The position numbers and the translations under genes are program-made. A stretch of 14,098 nt of DNA. It comes from CAVDAL01 sp963606965 (GTDB lineage Bacteria; Actinomycetota; Coriobacteriia; Coriobacteriales; QAMH01). Positions 7,467 to 14,098 of this stretch are shown here, piece after piece. Position 1 is the stretch's first letter. Each line of letters opens with the position of its first letter. Under the pieces are notes generated by a model, which ran no database searches, was not told where the DNA came from, and saw only the letters and a program-made list of their open reading frames with translations. The stretch spans positions 1 through 14,098 of the forward strand of contig CAVDAL010000035.1 of NCBI GenBank assembly GCA_963606965.1. Reading direction: 5' to 3'.

Positions 7467-8099
7467 TTAATAAGTAAGGCTGCGGCCTGTGCACAGCATA
7501 AGAATTATCAAAGCTGCAGTCACAACCACAGCAATAAGCAATGTTGCGATACGTCTTTTCCAAGTATCCTGAATGCAATAAATCATCACAAAGATAGATG
7601 CAAAACAAACAATTGCAGATATAAGATGATATGGCGGATTATTAAACATTTTTATTGTATAGCTGACTCCCATGAATGCTTGAATTGTGCATCCAAGTCC
7701 TAAAATTATGCAGCCAAGAGCATTTTGCTTTTTGATAAGAAAAGCAATCAATCCACCTGGTAACGTAAGCAATGTTATTGGTCCCCAAATCGATTTGTAA
7801 TAATAAAGTGCCATCTGTGCATCTAAGTGTCCAGCCACAACTTCAGTAACATAAACAAGCGGTTGGCTTATAAGGAAAAAGACAAATATCTTAAGCATTG
7901 ATTCCCATGCTTTTTCGCAATTTGAAGCGATGATGAATGTAAAAATCACCCACCATTCGAATGAAATTGCAATGTCTCTAAATGATGTTTCGTCAGTAGC
8001 AGGGATGGAAGCAAGTGCGCCAGTCACAATACCGGCGACTGCTGCAAAGATAATTACGCCTGGCCAGCCCATTTTTAATTCGCAAAAAAGTTTTTTCAT
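7467..8099 (-). CDS. Unrecognised multi-pass membrane protein, 210 aa
   Basis: The protein is mostly hydrophobic, with six to seven likely membrane helices at about residues 14-32, 46-60, 68-90, 103-123, 127-149, 156-176 and 183-204. Short basic loops (IKKQN, DTWKRR) separate the later helices. There is no signal peptide, enzyme motif or nucleotide-binding site that I can see. The start at 8099 is supported by AAGGAA six bases upstream on the minus strand. The general pattern (WW near helix 2, then SQPLVY, then a GP..LLTLPGGL helix) reminds me of small uncharacterised families such as DUF6518, but I cannot confirm membership. It is transcribed alone, divergent from the dehydrogenase gene and convergent with the giant adhesin. 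A real membrane protein is likely; its function is unknown. Confidence 0.8.
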   Translation of the reverse strand: MKKLFCELKMGWPGVIIFAAVAGIVTGALASIPATDETSFRDIAISFEWWVIFTFIIASNCEKAWESMLKIFVFFLISQPLVYVTEVVAGHLDAQMALYYYKSIWGPITLLTLPGGLIAFLIKKQNALGCIILGLGCTIQAFMGVSYTIKMFNNPPYHLISAIVCFASIFVMIYCIQDTWKRRIATLLIAVVVTAALIILMLCTGRSLTY

Positions 8100-8261
8100 T
8101 TGTATTCCTTGTTATATGCGTATAGGACAATCGAACATTATAGACAAGTTATGCCGAACAGTTAGTAAGACCTGCGGATATTTGGCAAAATAATTATGGC
8201 AACGCCACAATGCAAGAAGTAAGATTCTTTATATAAATTACATAATAGAAAGGCGCATCTT
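8100..8261. promoter_or_regulatory. Divergent promoter region
   Basis: These 162 bases separate two divergently transcribed genes and must hold both promoters. On the minus strand a consensus -10 box TATAAT lies at 8142-8137, 38 bases before the start at 8099, with no good -35 box. On the plus strand TATAAA (8232-8237) or CATAAT (8241-8246) lies shortly before the start at 8262, again without a clear -35. GAAAGG (8248-8253) is the likely ribosome binding site for the dehydrogenase. GTTCG occurs twice on the minus strand around the -10 box, but I recognise no known operator. Confidence 0.4.
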
Positions 8262-9215
8262 ATGTCATCACAAAGAAAAATTGGAATAATTGGTCTTGGA
8301 CATGCTGGAGCTCATGTAGCAAATGCTCTTTTGTTGCTGGGTATAGCAGATGAGCTTTATTTGTGTGGCTTGCATGATAAAAAGGTAATTTCTGAAGCGC
8401 AGGACCTGCATGATTCTCTTAGCTTTGTTCCTTACAACACGCGTATTGTTAATTGTGGTGACAAATATGAAACTTTAGCAGAATGCGACATCATTGTTAA
8501 CTGCACTGGCAAAGTTTCTTTAGTTGCAGAAAGCCGTGACGGTGAACTTTATAACACGACAGATTCTGCACGCACTTTTGCCGAGCGAATTGTTGGGGCG
8601 GGTTTTGATGGCATTCTTGTTTCAGTTTCAAACCCGAATGATGTTGTATGCACTGCAATTTGGCATTTGACTGGATATAATCCGCAAAAAATTATTGGCT
8701 CTGGTTGCGGCTTGGATTCTGCGCGTCTGCGTTCTGAAATATCAAAAGAAACAAATATTAGCCCAAAGTCTATTGACGCATATATGATTGGCGAACATGG
8801 CTTTTCACAAATTGCAGCTTGGAAGTCTGCTTCAATCGCTGGCAAGAAGCTGTCTGAACTTGCGCAAGAATTCCCTGAACAATATAACTTTGATAAGGCA
8901 GCTGTTGAAGAACGCGCTCGCAAAGGCGGATATGTCACATTCGATGGCAAAGGGTGTACTGAATATGCTATTGCAAATTGTACTGCCAGAATTTGCGCTG
9001 CTATTTTGCATAATGAACATGCAGTTTTGTCTGTTTCAACATTATTGACAGGTCAATATGGTGAAGAGGGCATCTTTACATCTTTGCCTTGCGTCATTGG
9101 TGCTAATGGTGTTGAACAAATCTATTCTCTTGATTTATCAGATGAAGAAGAAGCAGGATTCCATAAGAGCTGCGACCATATTCGTGAAAATATTGCACAG
9201 CTTGGTTGGTGGTAA
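8262..9215 (+). CDS. L-lactate / L-2-hydroxyisocaproate dehydrogenase-like enzyme
   Basis: This is a 317-residue cytoplasmic NAD-dependent 2-hydroxyacid dehydrogenase of the LDH/MDH superfamily. It would reversibly reduce a 2-oxo acid to the L-2-hydroxy acid and regenerate NAD+. The Rossmann glycine motif is GLGHAG (11-16). SNPND (123-127) replaces the usual NPVD. The substrate-binding and catalytic residues fall in LDSARLR (Asp152, Arg155), and the proton-relay histidine is His179 in GEHG. Arg92 in the active-site loop aligns with the catalytic arginine. The C-terminal stretch beginning ARKGGYVTFDGKG resembles L-hydroxyisocaproate dehydrogenase from memory of that family more than classical LDH, suggesting branched-chain or bulkier 2-oxo acids. 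The active-site loop looks about four residues shorter than in that enzyme. The start has GAAAGG eight bases upstream. Family membership is firm; the substrate is not. Confidence 0.9.
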   Translation: MSSQRKIGIIGLGHAGAHVANALLLLGIADELYLCGLHDKKVISEAQDLHDSLSFVPYNTRIVNCGDKYETLAECDIIVNCTGKVSLVAESRDGELYNTTDSARTFAERIVGAGFDGILVSVSNPNDVVCTAIWHLTGYNPQKIIGSGCGLDSARLRSEISKETNISPKSIDAYMIGEHGFSQIAAWKSASIAGKKLSELAQEFPEQYNFDKAAVEERARKGGYVTFDGKGCTEYAIANCTARICAAILHNEHAVLSVSTLLTGQYGEEGIFTSLPCVIGANGVEQIYSLDLSDEEEAGFHKSCDHIRENIAQLGWW

Positions 9216-9353
9216 GCCAAGTTATTTTTCAGTAGCAAGAAACTTAAGTAACAGCAAGTTTTCGCTAAGAGACACCAATATTTGTACAGGATTATACTCC
9301 CAAGAGTTTTGTGAAACTTGACGAACGTATTTTGATAGAGGCAATAAAATAGA

Positions 9354-10727
9354 ATGGCTAAAGAGGGAACATCAAGTTCATATTTAGGAGAAGAAAAACT
9401 TGGCCACCTTATGGTGCGCCTTGCAATTCCAACAATAGTTGCGCAGCTAGCAAATCTGCTTTATAGCATTGTTGATAGAATTTATCTTGGGCATATGCCA
9501 AGCATGGGTGCTGAAGCTTTGACGGGTCTTGGCGTTTGTATGCCTGTTGTGATTTTAATTTCATCATTTGCTTTGCTGCCTGCAGCCGGTGGCTCTCCGC
9601 TTGCTTCTATGGCACTTGGGGAAGGGAACAAAGAGCGCGCGCGTGGAATTGTTTTGACATCAGAGCTGATGCTGCTTTTCTTCACAATCGTATTAATGGC
9701 AGTGATGTATATTTTTATGCATCCGCTTCTTTTGCTTTTTGGTGCATCACAAACAACGCTGCCTTTTGCTGTGAGCTATTTGCGCATTTATCTTATTGGC
9801 ACCGCCTTTGTGATGATATCTACGGGCATGAGCTTGTTTTTACTCGCGCAGGGCAAGTCGACGCAAACTCTTATATCAACGGGAACGGGTGCAGTCTTGC
9901 ACGTTGGCTTGGCGGCATTGTTTATCTTTTGCTTTGATTGGGGAATCGCAGGTGCTGCTGCATCAAGCGTTATTTCGCAAGCTGTTAGCGCAGTGCTTGT
10001 TATTTGGTATTTGCGCCAACCAGACAGCGCACTCAAGTTTGAATTTAAGCTGGTGAAGCCTCAAGCAAAAATATTGCGCCGCATATGTTCTGTTGGTAGC
10101 GGCAGGTTTTTTATTGTAGCGTCAGAAAGCCTTCTGCTAATTGTTATAAATGCTACGCTGCAAACTCATGGCGGAGATGTATATGTTGGAGCAATGACAG
10201 TTCTTGCAAGCTTGCAAAATGTTGCATTTGCTCCTGCGCAGGGCTTCACGCAGGGTGTGCAGCCTATAGTTAGCTATTGCTATGGAGCAGATAATATAAA
10301 GCGTGTTAAAGCTGCATCATTGCGGCTTGTTGTTGCATCCACTTTAATTCAAGCAATTATTACAGGATTAATCATCTTCTTTGACGCTCAATGTGTTGCA
10401 ATATTTACAGATGATGCACAAATTGCACAGCTTGCGCAATCTTATATTCCGCTATTTTTCTTCGGCATGCTTTTCTTCGGCTTGCAGCTAGGATTGCAGT
10501 CAGTGTTTATGGGGCTTGGATATGGCATGTGCTCTTTGACTGTGGCATTCTTCCGTAAAATTGTTCTTTTTATTCCGCTCGTATTCATTCTTGCGAATTT
10601 CTATGGCGCTCATGGCGTGATTTGCGCTGAACCAATTTCAGATATTGCATCTGTATGTTTTTGCACAATTTTGTTCCTTTGCATTATTCCTAAAGCTTTG
10701 CGAAAAAAGCAAGCATCGATTGAATAG
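9354..10727 (+). CDS. MATE family multidrug/cation antiporter
   Basis: This is a 457-residue integral membrane transporter, the normal length for the MATE family with its expected twelve helices. The first helix carries the usual pattern of proline followed by LYSIVDRIYLG (Asp41), and the second half has the matching GFTQGVQPIVSYCYGA signature at about 292-312, reflecting the internal duplication. The family exports organic cations, dyes and drugs using Na+ or H+ gradients; the actual substrate cannot be read from the sequence. It resembles MepA-type bacterial members. The start is fixed by the conserved N-terminal KLGHLMVRLAIP region; a GAGG at 9338-9341 is 12 bases upstream, which is far for a ribosome binding site. 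It lies 138 bases after the dehydrogenase and 79 before alkA, all on the same strand, without a clear terminator between them. Confidence 0.93.
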   Translation: MAKEGTSSSYLGEEKLGHLMVRLAIPTIVAQLANLLYSIVDRIYLGHMPSMGAEALTGLGVCMPVVILISSFALLPAAGGSPLASMALGEGNKERARGIVLTSELMLLFFTIVLMAVMYIFMHPLLLLFGASQTTLPFAVSYLRIYLIGTAFVMISTGMSLFLLAQGKSTQTLISTGTGAVLHVGLAALFIFCFDWGIAGAAASSVISQAVSAVLVIWYLRQPDSALKFEFKLVKPQAKILRRICSVGSGRFFIVASESLLLIVINATLQTHGGDVYVGAMTVLASLQNVAFAPAQGFTQGVQPIVSYCYGADNIKRVKAASLRLVVASTLIQAIITGLIIFFDAQCVAIFTDDAQIAQLAQSYIPLFFFGMLFFGLQLGLQSVFMGLGYGMCSLTVAFFRKIVLFIPLVFILANFYGAHGVICAEPISDIASVCFCTILFLCIIPKALRKKQASIE

Positions 10728-10762
10728 CTTTGTGCGTTTTTGCTGCTTTACTCATGTTTTTG

Positions 10763-10771
10763 TGATATATT
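10763..10771 (+). promoter_or_regulatory. Candidate extended -10 promoter for alkA
   Basis: TG, one base, then TATATT forms an extended -10 element 35 bases before the alkA start, in the 79-base gap after the MATE gene. There is no convincing -35 box, which extended -10 promoters can do without. If active, it would let alkA and the coupled downstream surface gene be transcribed independently of the transporter. Confidence 0.35.
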
Positions 10772-10806
10772 CTGAACTTGCTATTCTTAGGTACGAAGGG
10801 GATTCA

Positions 10807-11745
10807 ATGTCTGAAAATTGTTGTGCTAATGAAAGCATAGAACATGGCAACAGTGGTGAGTTAATTGCATATTTAAATTATAAAAAACCATATTGTTTTG
10901 ATGATTTGCTTTCATTTTTCGCCTCAAGAACGCTTATTGGAGTTGAAAAAGTTGAAGACGGCGCATATTTGCGAACTGCTTTAATCAGTAAAGATGGGCA
11001 AGATTTTAGCGGGTGGATTCGCGTCACAAATGATGAAGAAAATAGCCGCTTGAAACTTGAGATAAGCGAGTCTTTACGCGATGTTGCTTCTGTTGTTGTT
11101 GAGCGTGTTAGCAGGCAATTCGATGTTAATTGTGACCCAGTTGCTGTGGCTGAAGGTATTGCTACTTTAGACAATCTTGTGCCAGGTGCTGTTGTTTGCG
11201 GCACAAGGCTGCCGGGTTGTTTTGAACCTTTTGAAACAGCATGCCGCGCTGTTTTGGGGCAGCAGGTTACAGTTTCTGTTGCAAATAAATTAGCAGCGCG
11301 AATTGTCGAAGCTTATGGCACGCCAATAAAAACTAATATTGAAGGCTTAGCTTATGCATTTCCGAAGCCTGAGCAAATCTTAAAGCTTAACCCAATAGAG
11401 GACGCATTTGGTCAGCTTGGAGTTATTAAAACTCGTTCCCGTACGATATATTCAATTGCATCATTGCTTGAAAGTGGCGGACTCGATTTTAGTGCGCAAG
11501 CAAATGTCGAAGAACAGTTTGATAATTTGCTGGCTATAAAAGGAATTGGGCCTTGGTCAGCAAATTATATTGCAATGCGTTGCCTTAGCTATTCAGATGC
11601 ATTCTTGGAAAGTGATTCAGGTATCAAGCATGCTCTTCCTGAATATGAGCCAAAACAGCGTCTTGAGTTTGCGCAAAATTGGCGCCCCTACAGAAGCTAT
11701 GCAAATATTTGTTTATGGAATTCATTAGCACCAAAAGGAGAATAA
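10807..11745 (+). CDS. alkA: DNA-3-methyladenine glycosylase II (AlkA)
   Basis: The protein has 312 residues from the ATG at 10807. It removes alkylated purines and other damaged bases from DNA by hydrolysing the N-glycosidic bond, starting base-excision repair. Residues about 18-110 match the AlkA N-terminal domain (KKPYCFDDLLSFFASR, as in E. coli PPYDWSWMLGFLAAR). The region RLPGCFEPFETACRAVLGQQ follows, and then the helix-hairpin-helix LLAIKGIGPWSANYIAMR (241-258). Asp270 in SDSGIK aligns with catalytic Asp238 of E. coli AlkA, and the terminal WRPYRSYANICLW is also typical. The start is set by AAGGGG at 10796-10801, five bases upstream; a longer in-frame start at 10645 would overlap the MATE gene and adds a sequence foreign to AlkA. 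The next gene's ribosome binding site lies inside the alkA 3' end. Assignment is firm. Confidence 0.95.
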   Translation: MSENCCANESIEHGNSGELIAYLNYKKPYCFDDLLSFFASRTLIGVEKVEDGAYLRTALISKDGQDFSGWIRVTNDEENSRLKLEISESLRDVASVVVERVSRQFDVNCDPVAVAEGIATLDNLVPGAVVCGTRLPGCFEPFETACRAVLGQQVTVSVANKLAARIVEAYGTPIKTNIEGLAYAFPKPEQILKLNPIEDAFGQLGVIKTRSRTIYSIASLLESGGLDFSAQANVEEQFDNLLAIKGIGPWSANYIAMRCLSYSDAFLESDSGIKHALPEYEPKQRLEFAQNWRPYRSYANICLWNSLAPKGE

Positions 11746-11746
11746 T
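11733..11746 (+). promoter_or_regulatory. Ribosome binding site inside the alkA tail (translational coupling)
   Basis: AAAAGGAG (11733-11740) encodes part of the last AlkA residues and lies six bases before the ATG at 11747. The alkA stop codon is at 11743-11745, leaving one base between the two genes. Ribosomes finishing alkA would be placed to restart on the downstream gene. Confidence 0.7.
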
Positions 11747-13018
11747 ATGTTTCATAAGATTGAAAATAAATTTCGCGTTATCGCAGATAAACTTGTAGCT
11801 TGCTTTCTGGCATGCGTTCTTGCTATTTGTTTAGCGCCTGTTGCAGCTTTTGCTTCAACGCAATCTGGTACGACAACAGCTTCGATTGATATTTTGTTAA
11901 TAAATGTCTCTTCTAAATATTCATCAACTGTTGAACCTTGGAAGGCTCTTTCTTTGTGCGCTGCGAATAGATATTCTGATTCTGAAAAGCAAGCACTTTT
12001 AAAGCAGGCGCTAAAAGATATGAAGGCTGCTGAAGAAAGCGGCTATAGTTCAGTATTTCAAAAATATATAATTGCTTTGACTGCAGCAGGCTTCGATGCA
12101 AGCGCTTTGCCAGATGCAAGCGCAAGCGATAGTTCTGCAACATATAATGCACTGCAAAAGATGGATAAAGCTATGGCTGCTCAAGTCGAACAGGGGACAG
12201 ACACTATCTGGATGTATCAGCCAGCTTTGCTTGCATACAAATGTGGCAATTATGCCGACCCTGAAAATGTAAAAGTACCACAAGCACAAATTATTGATAA
12301 GCTTGTTTCCTTGCAAAATGAGGATGGTTCTTTTTATGCTTCTGATGATGCAGACACAACAGCAATGGTTATATCTGCACTGCAGCCATATGCTAAAGAT
12401 AATGCGAATGCAGCAAGCGCAATGAATAAGGCTTTAACATCTTTAAAGAAGATGCAAAATAAAGACGGTGGCTTTGGGTTTTGCGGCTCTGGCGGCATAA
12501 GCAATGCAAATTCTACTGCCATGGCAATTATTGCTTTATGCAGTGTTGGTATTGATCCAACAAATCAATGGACAGTTGAAGATGGGTCAACTCCAATGTC
12601 TGCGCTGTTGAAGTTTGCTAATGCGAAGCAGACGTCTTTTACATATGATAATGAAGATAATGATTTAGCTTGTGAGCAGGGCTTTAGAGCATTAGTTGCA
12701 TATACTGGTTTGAAGAATGTTGGTGGTGAATATAATATTTATATTCAAGCATCTGCTGGCAAGGCAACATTTAAAGATGCTAAATCTGATACAGATAAGA
12801 ATGCTGCGGGAATCAAAAGCAAAACCAATGCCAAAGATAAATCAAGTGCTAAAGATGATATAAAGGAAAGCAAGAAAATAGATAATCAAGATTCAAATGC
12901 CACACCAGCAACAGGGGATGCAAGCGATGGATATGTTTTCTTGCTATCTTTTATTCTTGTGGCATCCGCATTGTGCATTGTAGCTATAGCAATGCGCAAA
13001 AAGCTCTTCAACGATTGA
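11747..13018 (+). CDS. Sortase-anchored surface protein with prenyltransferase-like toroid repeats
   Basis: The protein has 423 residues. Residues 1-36 are a Sec signal peptide ending in AFA. The body is rich in paired helices of the alpha/alpha-toroid type seen in prenyltransferase/squalene-cyclase-like repeats. Two clear repeats are LVSLQNEDGSF (186-196) followed by DADTTAMVISALQPY, and LKKMQNKDGGFGF (233-245) followed by NANSTAMAIIAL. A Lys/Asp/Ser-rich linker (about 345-385) leads to TPATGD (386-391), a hydrophobic helix and MRKKLF, which is a sortase sorting signal with Thr in place of the usual Leu. No catalytic DXDD-type cyclase motif is evident, so a binding role is more likely than catalysis. 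Related extracellular toroids include cobalamin-binding proteins, but the DUF4430-type C-terminal domain that accompanies many of those is missing. Its ligand is unknown. It follows alkA by one base and may be coupled to it. Confidence 0.85.
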   Translation: MFHKIENKFRVIADKLVACFLACVLAICLAPVAAFASTQSGTTTASIDILLINVSSKYSSTVEPWKALSLCAANRYSDSEKQALLKQALKDMKAAEESGYSSVFQKYIIALTAAGFDASALPDASASDSSATYNALQKMDKAMAAQVEQGTDTIWMYQPALLAYKCGNYADPENVKVPQAQIIDKLVSLQNEDGSFYASDDADTTAMVISALQPYAKDNANAASAMNKALTSLKKMQNKDGGFGFCGSGGISNANSTAMAIIALCSVGIDPTNQWTVEDGSTPMSALLKFANAKQTSFTYDNEDNDLACEQGFRALVAYTGLKNVGGEYNIYIQASAGKATFKDAKSDTDKNAAGIKSKTNAKDKSSAKDDIKESKKIDNQDSNATPATGDASDGYVFLLSFILVASALCIVAIAMRKKLFND

Positions 13019-13050
13019 TAATATACCGAAAAAGATTGCCTGCTTTTTTT
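13019..13050 (+). terminator. Weak terminator-like sequence
   Basis: AAAAAG and CTTTTT form a 6-bp AT-rich stem around ATTGCCTG, followed by more T residues, just after the stop codon at 13018. The T run suits a terminator, but the stem is weak and may occur by chance. Confidence 0.3.
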
Positions 13051-13051
13051 G

Positions 13052-13080
13052 TTTACTATGTTGAAAAAAGTTTGTAGAAT
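13052..13080 (+). promoter_or_regulatory. Candidate promoter for the secreted Fn3-like gene
   Basis: TTTACT (13052-13057) and TAGAAT (13075-13080) are 17 bases apart. The -10 differs from consensus at one base and the -35 at two. The pair sits 50 bases before the start at 13131 and after the weak terminator-like sequence, so the gene probably has its own promoter. Confidence 0.4.
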
Positions 13081-13130
13081 TATCTGCATTATGTTTTACG
13101 TTTTTGAAATCTGTATTAGAAGGAGGAATT

Positions 13131-14098
13131 ATGGTTCAAGTTAAAACTCAAACAAAAGCAATGTTTGCTATTGTTGCATTTGCAGCAGCAATTTTGTGCT
13201 TTATGCTTGTGAATACCGCGCAAGCACAAGCTTCTGGCATTACGCAAACAGCACAGACACAATCGAGCATAACGGTTTCATGGACGCCATATGCTCAGAC
13301 AGAAACTAATTACACAATGGTGTCTCAAAATGTGCAAATTGGAACGGACTATAGCTATGCAGAAGATGCTAAAGAAGTAAGCATTGGGGCTTATGATTCA
13401 AACTATACATTTACAGGACTGAAGGCTGGTTCTGAATATTATATTCGCGTTAATTACGTATATAAATCGTCTTCTGGTTATCGGGGATCTTCCTATTATT
13501 ATTTATATGGTGCGAAAACGCTGCCAGGCCAAGTTACAGGTCTTAAGCAAGTTAAATGGTTTTATTTCATAAAGAGTGTCGAGTTTGGATGGACTGCACA
13601 AACAGGTGTTGATGGATATGCTTGGACTGTGAAGAAAGCAAGTAATGGCAAAAAGGTTGCTAGTGGCACTATAAAATATGCTTCGACTAAACCTTTTGAC
13701 CAGTGCGATGTAAAGAACAATGTTGTTTATACAGTGACTGTTCGCGCTTATTCTATTATCAATAATACTACATATTGGGGCAAGACAAGCAAGACTGCAT
13801 ATTTGTTCACACAGCCAATGTGCAATAACAAAACAAAAGTTAAGGCAGGCAAGCTCACAATTTCTTGGGGTAAAATTGATGGAGTTACAGGCTATAAAGT
13901 TTATGTTTCTACAAAACAAAAGAGTGGATATAAATGCGTTAAGACTGTTGGCAAAAGCAAAAAGTCTGTGAGCATAAAGAAGTTTAAAGGCAAAAAGATT
14001 TCTAAGAGCAAGAAGTACTATGTTTATGTAGTAGCAAAAAAGAAAGTTGGTAAAACTACATATACATCTGGCAAGCATTACACTCATACAGTTCAAGG
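13131..14098 (+). CDS. Secreted protein with Fn3-like modules (3' truncated by window edge)
   Basis: The frame is open from the ATG at 13131 to the right edge, giving 322 codons without a stop. AGGAGG at 13121-13126, four bases upstream, fixes the start. Residues 1 to about 33 are a signal peptide with a hydrophobic core and a likely cleavage near AQA. Three Fn3-like beta-sandwich modules follow: ITVSWTPYAQ to YYIRVNYVYK, then VEFGWTAQTGVDGYAW to YTVTVRAY, then LTISWGKIDGVTGYKVYVS to KKYYVYVVAKKK. The third is strongly lysine-rich and resembles the C-terminal module of the giant adhesin (GFQIKIATSKKK, KSGKKYYVQIRAYK). It is a secreted or surface-bound protein, perhaps carrying a further N- or C-terminal functional domain beyond the window. 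The long open frame on the opposite strand is a shadow. The role is unknown. Confidence 0.87.
   Translation, partial: MVQVKTQTKAMFAIVAFAAAILCFMLVNTAQAQASGITQTAQTQSSITVSWTPYAQTETNYTMVSQNVQIGTDYSYAEDAKEVSIGAYDSNYTFTGLKAGSEYYIRVNYVYKSSSGYRGSSYYYLYGAKTLPGQVTGLKQVKWFYFIKSVEFGWTAQTGVDGYAWTVKKASNGKKVASGTIKYASTKPFDQCDVKNNVVYTVTVRAYSIINNTTYWGKTSKTAYLFTQPMCNNKTKVKAGKLTISWGKIDGVTGYKVYVSTKQKSGYKCVKTVGKSKKSVSIKKFKGKKISKSKKYYVYVVAKKKVGKTTYTSGKHYTHTVQ

Noticed and set aside
8125..8160. LexA/SOS-type operator from GAAC/GTTC elements upstream of the membrane protein
   Set aside because: The CGAAC motifs are in direct rather than inverted orientation and do not form the palindromic GAAC-N4-GTTC box.
9240..9320. 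Terminator between the dehydrogenase and MATE genes
   Set aside because: Only short imperfect pairings are present (for example AAACTT with AAGTTT), and no T run follows a stable stem.
10645..10806. Longer N-terminal start for AlkA at 10645
   Set aside because: It would overlap the MATE gene by 83 bases and adds residues unlike the AlkA N-terminus; AAGGGG five bases before 10807 marks the real start.
13503..14096. Minus-strand open frame of 197 codons at the right edge
   Set aside because: It lies opposite the well-supported secreted Fn3-like gene. Its cysteine- and phenylalanine-rich translation is what the antisense of a Lys/Ser-rich gene gives.

Overview
The window is AT-rich bacterial DNA that appears to come from a Gram-positive organism. 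Three proteins have Sec signal peptides and large extracellular repeat domains. Two proteins end in sortase-type tails (a TPxT[G/S]D motif, a hydrophobic segment and basic residues), and ribosome binding sites are AGGAGG-like. The combination of GGGIY-type beta-helix adhesins, InlB-type repeats, MBG/Ig/Fn3-like lysine-rich modules and TPATGD sorting signals is what I associate with host-associated Coriobacteriia (Actinomycetota) or gut Bacillota. I lean to a low-GC coriobacterium, but this is inference; no rRNA or other phylogenetic marker is present.

Layout. 1-1878 is the 3' part of a sortase-anchored beta-helix adhesin that begins before the window. A perfect 34-bp palindrome (1921-1954) follows, probably its terminator. 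2058-7022 encodes a 1654-residue secreted paralogue of the first protein. It shares the beta-helix and the region after it, but ends in InlB-like, Ig-like, chitobiase-C-like, MBG and cationic Fn3-like modules with no sorting signal. 7023-7466 is non-coding and highly structured: two inverted copies of a GC-rich hairpin unit flank a central inverted repeat, followed by a separate compound hairpin. 7467-8099 (minus) encodes an unrecognised multi-pass membrane protein, divergent from the next gene.

8262-9215 encodes an L-lactate/L-2-hydroxyisocaproate dehydrogenase-like enzyme. 9354-10727 encodes a MATE efflux transporter. 10807-11745 encodes AlkA, a base-excision repair glycosylase. One base after alkA, with its ribosome binding site inside the alkA tail, starts 11747-13018, a sortase-anchored surface protein with prenyltransferase-like alpha/alpha-toroid repeats. 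13131 to the right edge is a further secreted protein made of Fn3-like modules, truncated by the window.

How the genes relate. Four of the eight genes are surface or secreted proteins, and they surround a short stretch of metabolic, efflux and repair genes. The two beta-helix proteins look like a tandem duplication whose C-termini were then swapped for different attachment modules. The giant protein and the last gene share a lysine-rich Fn3-like module. No sortase, transposase, integrase, CRISPR array, tRNA or rRNA is visible. I see no complete new defence or biosynthetic system; the most unusual items are the paired-hairpin intergenic element, the anchored/non-anchored adhesin pair and the tight alkA-surface-protein arrangement.
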